Source: VRUE01 sp963812335
Lineage (GTDB): Bacteria > Actinomycetota > Thermoleophilia > Solirubrobacterales > 70-9
Direction: 5' to 3'
Assembly (NCBI GenBank): GCA_963812335.1
Contig: CAWEUU010000001.1
Span: forward strand, 62,001 to 126,000
DNA: 64,000 nt
Positions 17,667-24,935 of this stretch are shown here, piece after piece (within the stretch, counting starts at the first letter, position 1; every line of letters begins with the position of its first letter). The notes below the pieces were generated by a model, which was not told where the DNA came from, searched no databases, and was given only the letters and a program-made list of their open reading frames with translations. A program made the position numbers and the translations under genes.

Positions 17667-20090
17667 TCAGTCCGAGGCGCCGGCGAGGCGCTCGACGCCG
17701 GCCTGCTCGATCGTGCGGCGCAGGCCGTCGCTCAGTTCCACCTGCGGTTCCCAGTCGAGCAGGTCGCGGGCGCGGCCGATGTCCGGCCGGCGCTGCTGCG
17801 GATCGTCGACCGGCAGCGGCTCATGGATGATCTCCGAGCGCGACTCGGTCACCTCGATCACCGCCTTGGCCAGCTCGAGCAGGGTGAACTCGTTCGGATT
17901 GCCGATGTTGACCGGCGTGTGCACGTCGGACTCGGCGAGGGCGACGATGCCGCGGATAAGGTCATCGACGTAACAGAAGCTGCGCGTCTGGCTGCCGTCG
18001 CCGAACACGGTCAGGCTCTGGTCCTTGAGCGCCTGGCGCATAAAGGTGGGGATCGCGCGGCCGTCGTGGGCGCGCATCCGCGGTCCATAGGTATTTTTGG
18101 CGATTACTCCAGTTCCCGCGAGGAAATTTTCGAGACCGGGCACGGAGAAGTCGAAAACCAACTCGGTCGCCGCCACCCGCTCGATCTTCTTCACCGGAGC
18201 CCAGACCAGGTCTCCGTGACGTTTGGCCTGAAGCGCCTGCTCGACTCCCCGATCCCATTCAAGCGGGCTCCACGGCGATACCCCGCTCATGCTCAGCCGC
18301 CAGAAGGGGTACTCGCGCTCTCCGGTCTTGATGCGGAACTGCGATCGGTAGCGACCCAGGGACGGGACGAGGCCGAACCGGGCGAAAGCGACGATCAGGT
18401 CGTCCTTGAGCTCGTCATGGACCGTCGAGAATTCGTGCTTGTGTTGAGCATCGAAGAGCTTGCCCGAGTGAACCCCGTCGCCCTCGCGGTACCCCTCGAT
18501 GAACCACTTGAGCCGGCTCAGGGGAAGCCCCAGGATCCAGCCCGGAATCCGCTTGCGGTTGCGGTCGAATCCGAGAAAATCCCAGAGTCGCAGCAGGAGC
18601 TTCGAGTGGACGAAGATCGATTGAGGCCGTTCTTCGTTTGCCTCCTTGCTCCAGGTGACGTGCAGACCAAACGAAGCTTCGACGATTCTCGCCGCGCGCT
18701 CGAGCAGCTCGCGCTCGCAGCTGATCGAGACGAAGGCGTTCTTGCCCTGCTCGTGCATGCAGCCCTCGGCGACGTAGAGACCGAGCAGCCAGAGAAGATC
18801 GTTCGTGATCTCGACCCGCGCGGGCATCGCGGCCTGGTGACCCGCTTTCCGCGCTCGAACAATGGAGCCCTCCGGCACACCCTCGCCCAGCCTCCAGAGG
18901 ACCGGCAGGGTCACCCGGTCGGTGCGACGCATTTCGACGATCTGCTTCCAGATCCCGTTGCGCCACACCTTGCCTTCGCCTGGCTTCAGCCTGGCGAGAA
19001 GCCCGAAGACGTCGAAGCGCCGCTCCCAGACCAGAGCGCCGAGTCCAGGGCGCTCGGCATACAGGTCCAGAGGATCGTTCTCCGCCCAGCGCCACACCTC
19101 GATCATCGAAACAGCGGTCCGGTCGCGCTCCGGCACCTCGACCCGTCCGGCGATCGCGATCCGGTCGCCGATCTCGAGGTCGTTGACCGGCTTCGGCTCG
19201 GGCTCGCCGTCGGCGCCTTCGACGAAGAGAGAGTGGTCGCCGGTGACCCGGACAGAGCGTCCGTACTGCGTCGTGACCTCGAAGCAGCGTTGCTCGGTGG
19301 GGTGGCCGATGAAGCCGCTCGGCTCGGCGGCGACCATCCGGCCGCCCTCCGAGAAAGAGGGCACCGCAAAGCCATCGACTGGGAACTCGACCGCAGCAGA
19401 AGGATCGTGGTCCAAGACCACGCCGCCCGTCCCTGCCGGACCCGAAGCCGCCTTCGAGTACGTCGCGACTCGCCCGTAGCTGCCGAGCCGTGCGGCGAGC
19501 TCTTCCGCGGTGCAACGCTGCAGTTCCCGCCCGTCGTCGAAGAGAACCTGCTCGTCGGCGAGGACCGAGTTGAAGATGCGCACGATCGAGGTGTCGACGC
19601 CCTGCTGGCGGTGGTAGGCCATGGTCAGGGCCTCCGCGTAGCGCTTCGCCTCGTCGTAGACGCCGCGCGGGCCGATCGGGTTGACGTGCCCCCAGTAGTC
19701 CTCTTTCTGCGGGTGGACCTGGGGGTCGCCGTAGACCTCGCTGGTCGAGGCGAGCAGGAAGCGGGCGCGCTTGTACTTGGCGACGCCGAGCATGTGATGG
19801 GTGCCGTGCGAGCCGACTTTGAGCGTGTGCAACGGCAGTCGCAGGTAGTCGATCGGGCTGGCCGGCGAGGCGAGGTGGTAGACGAAGTCGACCTGCTCGG
19901 GAACGTCGACCTGCTCGGTGATGTCGACGTGGCGGAACTCGAAGGCGTCGTCGCGGATGTGCTCGATGTTCTGCAGCGAGCCGGTCTCGAGGTTGTCGAT
20001 GCAGATCACCCGGTGCCCGTTGCCGAGCAGGTGCTCGCAGAGGTGGGAGCCGAGGAAGCCGGCGCCGCCGGTGATGACGCAGGTCGCCAT
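17667..20090 (-). CDS. UDP-glucuronate decarboxylase-like SDR precursor containing an intein
   Basis: The 807-residue frame is an extended SDR split by a foreign insert. Residues 1-174 hold TGGAGFLGSHL, ASTSEVYGDP and YDEAK; residues 667-807 continue with TYGPRMRAHDGRAIPTFM and FGDGSQTRSFCYVDDLI. Joined, they give 315 residues, the normal length of UDP-xylose synthase/UDP-glucuronate decarboxylase enzymes, which make UDP-xylose for cell-surface glycans. Residues 175-666 are an intein with a LAGLIDADG endonuclease (separate entry). The break falls exactly between RIFN and TYGPRM, one of the best conserved stretches of the family, so splicing should be needed for activity. ATG start at 20090. 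The substrate is inferred from the family pattern. Confidence 0.9.
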   Translation of the reverse strand: MATCVITGGAGFLGSHLCEHLLGNGHRVICIDNLETGSLQNIEHIRDDAFEFRHVDITEQVDVPEQVDFVYHLASPASPIDYLRLPLHTLKVGSHGTHHMLGVAKYKRARFLLASTSEVYGDPQVHPQKEDYWGHVNPIGPRGVYDEAKRYAEALTMAYHRQQGVDTSIVRIFNSVLADEQVLFDDGRELQRCTAEELAARLGSYGRVATYSKAASGPAGTGGVVLDHDPSAAVEFPVDGFAVPSFSEGGRMVAAEPSGFIGHPTEQRCFEVTTQYGRSVRVTGDHSLFVEGADGEPEPKPVNDLEIGDRIAIAGRVEVPERDRTAVSMIEVWRWAENDPLDLYAERPGLGALVWERRFDVFGLLARLKPGEGKVWRNGIWKQIVEMRRTDRVTLPVLWRLGEGVPEGSIVRARKAGHQAAMPARVEITNDLLWLLGLYVAEGCMHEQGKNAFVSISCERELLERAARIVEASFGLHVTWSKEANEERPQSIFVHSKLLLRLWDFLGFDRNRKRIPGWILGLPLSRLKWFIEGYREGDGVHSGKLFDAQHKHEFSTVHDELKDDLIVAFARFGLVPSLGRYRSQFRIKTGEREYPFWRLSMSGVSPWSPLEWDRGVEQALQAKRHGDLVWAPVKKIERVAATELVFDFSVPGLENFLAGTGVIAKNTYGPRMRAHDGRAIPTFMRQALKDQSLTVFGDGSQTRSFCYVDDLIRGIVALAESDVHTPVNIGNPNEFTLLELAKAVIEVTESRSEIIHEPLPVDDPQQRRPDIGRARDLLDWEPQVELSDGLRRTIEQAGVERLAGASD
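18093..19568 (-). other. intein with LAGLIDADG homing endonuclease domain
   Basis: 492 residues, Ser175 to Asn666 of the precursor. N-terminal splicing block: SVLADEQVLF with Ser in the nucleophile position. Block B: RVTGDHSLFV with the Thr-x-x-His signature. Two LAGLIDADG-type helices: LLWLLGLYVAEG (about 432-443) and LKWFIEGYREGDG (about 527-539). Block F: VFDFSVPGLENFLAGTG. Block G: VIAKN, ending in the required Asn; the usual penultimate His is Lys here. The first C-extein residue is Thr. Both endonuclease helices keep acidic residues (Glu442 and Asp538), so cleavage activity is possible. Codon use in this segment looks less extreme than in the flanking extein, suggesting transfer. Confidence 0.93.
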
Positions 20091-20220
20091 GAGCGGCGGA
20101 TCCTACAGATAAGCCCTTCGGCAGCAAGATAGACGCAAGAGTTCGCAAATAGCGGAAATCTCACCCGATCACTCGTCCAGAAGGGGGGAGAGCCCGGCGC
20201 CGTCCCTGGCTCTACATGCC

Positions 20221-21468
20221 ATGTTCGAACGACGGAGCCGCACGGTGCAGGGGAGTGTCGCGACAGCAGGGCGCAAGCGCGCCGCCGTCGAGCTGATCGC
20301 TCGGGAGGATCCCCAGCTGCGCCAAACCGCGCGGCGCTACTCGCTCTGCCAGGAGGACGCTGAAGACGCCTACCAACGCTCGCTGGAGATCCTCCTGGTC
20401 AAAGCGCCGAGCGAGCGCCCGCTCGAGCTGATCCGCTGGATGAAGACGGTCGTCAAGCACGAGGCGCTTGCGATCCGCAGCAACCGCGAGCGGATGCTGG
20501 GAGTGGGCAAGGACGCCGAGGACGACCCGATCGCGCGGCTCGTCGCGGCGGGCGCCGGTCCCGGTGAACGGCTCGAGCGGCGCGAACGCGTAGCCCGCAG
20601 CCGCGAGGCCCTGCAGGCGCTGAAGCCGGCGGAGCTGCGCGCCCTGACCCTGCTCGCAGCGGGCTACTCCTACGCCGAGATCGGCCGCCAGACCGGCTAC
20701 AGCCAGACCAAAGTGAACCGCTGCATCGCCGAGGGCCGGGAGCGTTTCCGCAGCCTGCTCACGTCGAGCGAGAGCGGCGGGCGCTGCACCGTGCTGGCGC
20801 CGCTGCTCTCGGCCTACTGCGACGGCGAGACGAGCGCCGAGGATGCGGCCGCCGTGCGCGAGCATCTGCGCGCCTGCGCCGCCTGCCGCGCGGCGATGCG
20901 CGCCTACCGGGCGACGCCGGCCGCGGTCGCCGCGCTGGCGCCGCTGCTGCCGGTCTCGCGCTCGCTGCTCGAACGGGCGCAGGAGCTCGCGATCGGCCTG
21001 CAGGCGCGACTGCCGGGAGGCGGCGGTACCGCCGAGGGCGGGGTCGGACAGGTGGCCGCCGCGGGCGGGGCGCGAGGCGCCGGGATGGCGGCCCTGGCCA
21101 AGGGGCTGGCGATCTGCGCCGGCACGGTCGGCGGCGCCGCGGCCTGCGTCGCCACCGGCGTCGCCCCGGCGCCGCTGGGGATCCAGCCCGAGCACGCCAG
21201 GGAGGCCAAGGTCGAGCGAGTCGCGGAGCGGGTGATCGAACAGGAGGTCCCGGCGGCGGTCGAATACGAGCCGGCGCCGCCCGAGCCTCAACCGCAGACG
21301 AAGGCGGAGGAGCGCCGGGCCGAGCCGGCCGATGCCGAGCCGGCGGTGGAAACAAGCGAAGCGGGAGCGGTCGAATACGCGCCACCGCAGCCCGAGCCGG
21401 CACCGTCGACCGGGGCGCCGCCGGCATCCGCAGCTGGGGGCGGCGCCGCGGGAGAGTTCGGGCCGTGA
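20221..21468 (+). CDS. ECF-like sigma factor fused to zinc-finger anti-sigma and membrane anchor
   Basis: 415 residues. Residues about 20-90 resemble sigma region 2 (DAEDAYQRSLEILL, IRWMKTVVKHEAL). Residues 130-180 are region 4 with a helix-turn-helix (LTLLAAGYSYAEIGRQTG followed by VNRCIAEGRERF). A zf-HC2-type zinc-binding motif follows (His215, Cys219, Cys222 in REHLRACAACR), then one membrane span (about 288-314) and a Pro/Glu/Ala-rich tail of about 100 residues, probably outside. One chain thus appears to combine sigma factor, anti-sigma and membrane sensor, like the fused ECF groups known from actinobacteria. The next gene overlaps it by 4 bp (GTGA) and may be its target. The start at 20221 lacks a clear ribosome site. 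Confidence 0.82.
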   Translation: MFERRSRTVQGSVATAGRKRAAVELIAREDPQLRQTARRYSLCQEDAEDAYQRSLEILLVKAPSERPLELIRWMKTVVKHEALAIRSNRERMLGVGKDAEDDPIARLVAAGAGPGERLERRERVARSREALQALKPAELRALTLLAAGYSYAEIGRQTGYSQTKVNRCIAEGRERFRSLLTSSESGGRCTVLAPLLSAYCDGETSAEDAAAVREHLRACAACRAAMRAYRATPAAVAALAPLLPVSRSLLERAQELAIGLQARLPGGGGTAEGGVGQVAAAGGARGAGMAALAKGLAICAGTVGGAAACVATGVAPAPLGIQPEHAREAKVERVAERVIEQEVPAAVEYEPAPPEPQPQTKAEERRAEPADAEPAVETSEAGAVEYAPPQPEPAPSTGAPPASAAGGGAAGEFGP

Positions 21469-23459
21469 ATGGCCGCAGACTGGCGGCGGGCCTGGTGGCA
21501 CTTGCGGCGGCGCTTGCCTGGGTCAGCCCTCAGGCGGCCGCCGCGCCTCCCCCGCCGGACGGGCTCGCAGTCGCCGGCGGCGGCACCACCTGGAGCGCCG
21601 CCACCAGCTTTCAGCTCACCTGGTCGATTCCACCGCTCGGCGGCGGCCAGCCCCTCGTCGCGGCGCACTACAGGCTCCGCAACCCCGAAGGGGCGATCGC
21701 CGTCAGGGAAGCGATCGCCTGGACGGCAAACGCCGTTTCCGTGTCGGCGACGCACGGAGTGCCCGGCGTCTACACCGCGGAAATCTGGTTCGAGGACGCG
21801 GGCGGCGAGCCGGGTCCGGCCGCGACCGTGCAGTTTCGCTTCGACGACGTCCGCCCCGGCCCGGTCGAGCCTCTGCCCACGCCGGAATGGCTTGGCCGCG
21901 GCGCCTTCCCCCTGCGGATCCGGCTTGCCCACCCCGACGGCCCGCCGCCGCTCTCGGGAATCCGCGGCTACGCCGTCTCGATCGGTTCAGCCGCCACCGG
22001 CGCTCCCTGCCTCGCCGCCGATCGCTGCAGCGAGGCGGAGACGACGCTGCGCGGCGGGATCGGCGACGACGAGCTGACGGTCACCGCCCTGCCGGAGGGG
22101 ACCAGCCATCTGCACGCAGTCGCCGTCTCGGGCACCGGGATGAAGTCGGGGTCGAGCGGTCACGCGGTGCTGCGGGTCGATACGACCGACCCGGTCCTGC
22201 GGCTGAGCGGCCCGCCGGCGGGTTGGACCAACAGGGTTGTGCAGATCACCGCGCGGGCGACCGACGCCGGCGCGGGCATGACGCCGCGCAGCGGCGGCCC
22301 GCCGCCCTTCACCGCGATCCGGGTCGACGACGGCGCCCCGACCCAGGCGCTCGGGGCGACGGCGAAGAGCGAAGTGGTCGGCGAGGGCACTCACCGGATC
22401 GCCTACTACGCCCGCGACGCCGCCGGCAACGTGAACGACGGGACCCGCAGCAACGGCGTCGCCAACCGCCCGCCGCGGACGAGCTGGGTGTGGATCGACC
22501 GCACGGCGCCGATCGCTGCCTTCGCCAACAGCCAGGACCCGCGCGATCCCGATCTGCTGCGCGTCAAGATCGCCGACCCGCTTTCGGGGCCTGAACCGGC
22601 GCGGGGCTGGATCGGCGTACGGCGGGCCGGCTCGGGCGACCGCTTCGAGCGACTCCCGGTCGAGCCCCCCAGCGCGAACGAGCTGCGTGCCCGCTGGCAC
22701 TCCGACGCCTACCCGCGGGGCGTTTACGAGTTCCGCGCCGTCGCCTACGACGCAGCTGGCAACACGAGTGTCGTCGATCGCCGCCGGGACGGCTCGGCGA
22801 TGGCGCTCTCCAATCCGCTGAAGGCGACCACCACCCTGCGTGCCCGCTTCCACCGCGGCCGACTGCGCCGAAACGCACCCTTCGGCCGCCGAATCCGCGT
22901 CGCCGGCCGCCTCATCACGGGCAGGAACTCGCCGCTCAACGGAATGCCGGTGCGCGTAGTCGAGCGCTTCGCCAAAGGCACCCGGCCGGCCGTCCGGGTG
23001 ACGACCGTGAGGACAGGCCACAGAGGCCATTTCGCACATCGCCTCGGCCGCGGCCCAACTCGCAAAATCGAGGTCAGCTTCGCCGGCACCCGAACGCTCG
23101 CGCGTTCAAACGCACGCAACCTGGAGCTCAGCGTGCGGAGCCGAGTGCGCCTTCACACCTCCTCCCGGGTCGCCAAGGTAGGCGGCGCCCCGATCCTCTT
23201 CCGAGGGCGAGTCGCAACCGGCGGCAGAACAACCCCGGCGCCCGAGTCGGTGCAGCTCCAATTTCGTCTCCCCGGGCGAAGCTGGACCTCGTTCCGCACC
23301 CTGAAAACCAACCGCAATGGCCGCTTCCGCTATCGCTACAGCTTCAGCGACAACGACAGCCGAGGAATCCTTTTCCAGTTCCGAGCCTACGTCCAGACGC
23401 AGGAGAACTGGCCCTACGAGCCCGGAGGCTCGCGGCCAGTTCTCGTGCGCGGGAAATGA
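21465..23459 (+). CDS. large secreted Ig-like repeat protein
   Basis: 664 residues. Signal peptide (residues 1-27, LAAGLVALAAALAWVSPQAAAA), then beta-rich modules resembling bacterial Ig-like domains: VDTTDPVLRLSGPPAGWTN, AGNVNDGTRS and VYEFRAVAYDAAGNTS are typical strand and loop signatures. The C-terminal 220 residues are basic and contain two carboxypeptidase-regulatory-like modules (IRVAGRLITGRNSPLNGMPV and ILFRGRVATGGRTTPAP). It is probably a wall-associated surface protein. GTG start overlaps the sigma-fusion stop (GTGA), implying coupled translation. No enzymatic motif seen. Confidence 0.75.
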   Translation: MNGRRLAAGLVALAAALAWVSPQAAAAPPPPDGLAVAGGGTTWSAATSFQLTWSIPPLGGGQPLVAAHYRLRNPEGAIAVREAIAWTANAVSVSATHGVPGVYTAEIWFEDAGGEPGPAATVQFRFDDVRPGPVEPLPTPEWLGRGAFPLRIRLAHPDGPPPLSGIRGYAVSIGSAATGAPCLAADRCSEAETTLRGGIGDDELTVTALPEGTSHLHAVAVSGTGMKSGSSGHAVLRVDTTDPVLRLSGPPAGWTNRVVQITARATDAGAGMTPRSGGPPPFTAIRVDDGAPTQALGATAKSEVVGEGTHRIAYYARDAAGNVNDGTRSNGVANRPPRTSWVWIDRTAPIAAFANSQDPRDPDLLRVKIADPLSGPEPARGWIGVRRAGSGDRFERLPVEPPSANELRARWHSDAYPRGVYEFRAVAYDAAGNTSVVDRRRDGSAMALSNPLKATTTLRARFHRGRLRRNAPFGRRIRVAGRLITGRNSPLNGMPVRVVERFAKGTRPAVRVTTVRTGHRGHFAHRLGRGPTRKIEVSFAGTRTLARSNARNLELSVRSRVRLHTSSRVAKVGGAPILFRGRVATGGRTTPAPESVQLQFRLPGRSWTSFRTLKTNRNGRFRYRYSFSDNDSRGILFQFRAYVQTQENWPYEPGGSRPVLVRGK

Positions 23460-23465
23460 GGGCGC

Positions 23466-23966
23466 TTAGCGCAGCGCGGCGAGCTGGTCGCTTACCTGCC
23501 CGACCAGATCCTGCGCCCGCGACGTCTGCTCGTCGATCGCTTTGCGAACCCGCTGCTCAACCTCGGTGCGGTTCCTTTTCACCGTGGTCTGCACGGTGCG
23601 ACGGCGTTTGCGCGCCTCGCGCTCGACTTTGTTGCGGGTCTTGCGCGCTTCGGTGCTCGCCTTGCGACGGGCGGTGGCGCCGCGACGCTCGCTGCGCTTG
23701 ACAGTGCGGCGCAGCTGGGTGCCATAGGACTTGAGCTGTTTTTCGGCAGCGCTGCGGCCGGCGAACGGCTCGACCAGCTCGGTGACGCGGTCGCTGACCT
23801 CAAGCACGACGCCGACCGGGACGTCGACGGCGCTTTCGGCCGCGGCGCGGGCCTGCTCGGTGCGAGAAGGAACGGGGGCCGGAGTGCTTTTGGCCTGCGA
23901 TTTCGCTTTCGAGTTGCTGCTTGCTCTACTGGAGCTGCTGCTTGCTTTACTGGTTTTGGTAGCCAT
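23466..23966 (-). CDS. basic Ser/Lys/Arg-rich coiled-coil protein (HbhA- or histone-like)
   Basis: 166 residues. A Ser/Lys/Ala-rich start (TKTSKASSSSSRASSNSKAK) leads to a conserved-looking helix (AESAVDVPVGVVLEVSDRV, ELVEPFAGRSAAEKQLKSY), then a very basic helical stretch (SERRGATARRKASTEARKT) and an amphipathic end. This resembles actinobacterial heparin-binding/phasin-like or H1-like nucleoid proteins more than any enzyme. Upstream lie two GAAC-N4-GTTC palindromes (24020-24049), the Gram-positive LexA box form, so it may be induced by DNA damage. Function otherwise unknown. Confidence 0.7.
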   Translation of the reverse strand: MATKTSKASSSSSRASSNSKAKSQAKSTPAPVPSRTEQARAAAESAVDVPVGVVLEVSDRVTELVEPFAGRSAAEKQLKSYGTQLRRTVKRSERRGATARRKASTEARKTRNKVEREARKRRRTVQTTVKRNRTEVEQRVRKAIDEQTSRAQDLVGQVSDQLAALR

Positions 23967-24019
23967 TGAAGTTCATCCCTTCGGGAGTGGTTTGGGTCGG
24001 GGGGAGTTCGCGAGTGTAG

Positions 24020-24049
24020 CGAACGTATGTTCTTCCGAACACTTGTTCT
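24020..24049 (-). promoter_or_regulatory. two tandem LexA/SOS-type boxes
   Basis: CGAACGTATGTTCT (24020-24033) and CGAACACTTGTTCT (24036-24049) each match GAAC-N4-GTTC, the Gram-positive SOS box, spaced 16 bp centre to centre. They lie 54-83 bp upstream of the ATG of the basic protein at 23466-23966 and just past the stop of the phosphatase gene, so the basic protein is the only sensible target. Confidence 0.62.
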
Positions 24050-24057
24050 TAACCCGG

Positions 24058-24873
24058 CTACCCGGCTGCGTTACGGATAGTCGCGAGACCCAGCTCTCCG
24101 GCGGCGGCTGTGACCGGATAGCGCGCGTCGAGCCCGAGGCCCGCTTCGCCCGGCGCCAGCTCGCCGAATACGACGACGCCGCCGGCCTCGCGGGCGATCA
24201 GCTGCGCAGCGGCGATGTCGACCGACCGGCAGGGCCGCAGGCTGAGCATCCCGTCGAGCCGCCCGGCGGCGACGTAGGAGGCGGTGATCGCGATCGAGCC
24301 GATCACCCGCAGGCGGAACACCTGGCCGTCGAGCCCCTGCTCGAGGCCCCGCATGTTCCCCGGCGCCGCCGACTCGACCCCGAGCAGCTCGAGCGTCTCG
24401 TCGTCCGGGCCCACGGCGGTCGGCCGCCCGTCCAGCGTCGCGCCCTCGCCCCGCGCGGCGGCGAACTCCTCTCCGGCGCCGAAGTCGTAGACGTAGCCGA
24501 ACTCGACGTCGGCCATCGAGGAACCCGACGCGACAGCGATGCTGAGGCTGTGCGACGGCAGCGTGCGCCGCGCGTTGAGCGAGCCGTCGATCGGGTCGAT
24601 CACGACCCGCGCCGGGCCGCCCTCGCCGAAGACGACCTCGCCGCGCTCCTCGGAGATCGCGACGAACGAGGCGCCCGCGCCGGCAAGCCGCTCGAGCTCG
24701 GCGAAGACCACGTCCTCGCAGCGGCGGTCGATCACAAGGCTGTGGTCGCCGCCCTCCCCCACTCCCTCGTACTCGGTGCGTTCCTCGCGCCCGGGAGTCT
24801 GGTCGAACAGCCGCTGCTGCTCGGCAACGACGCGCCGGCAGATCGCCGGCCAGTCCGCGGAGAGAGCATCCAT
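24058..24873 (-). CDS. inositol monophosphatase family phosphatase
   Basis: 271 residues. Metal-binding motifs of the family are present: ISEE (about residue 66-69), DPIDGSLNARRTLPSHSLSIA (about 85-105) and the C-terminal CRSVDIAAAQLIAREAGG (about 205-222), which holds the second Asp. The family hydrolyses inositol phosphates, fructose-1,6-bisphosphate or related sugar phosphates with Mg2+. The archaeal-like DPIDGS(L)N form favours a broad-specificity or fructose-bisphosphatase role, but this cannot be fixed from sequence. ATG at 24873 has AGGA 8 bp upstream; an ATG 9 bp earlier is possible. Confidence 0.86.
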   Translation of the reverse strand: MDALSADWPAICRRVVAEQQRLFDQTPGREERTEYEGVGEGGDHSLVIDRRCEDVVFAELERLAGAGASFVAISEERGEVVFGEGGPARVVIDPIDGSLNARRTLPSHSLSIAVASGSSMADVEFGYVYDFGAGEEFAAARGEGATLDGRPTAVGPDDETLELLGVESAAPGNMRGLEQGLDGQVFRLRVIGSIAITASYVAAGRLDGMLSLRPCRSVDIAAAQLIAREAGGVVVFGELAPGEAGLGLDARYPVTAAAGELGLATIRNAAG

Positions 24874-24935
24874 CGCGCGCATCCTATGGAGGCTGCCATG
24901 TCACCCCGGGGCATGGCTACAGGTAGCGTTGGAGC

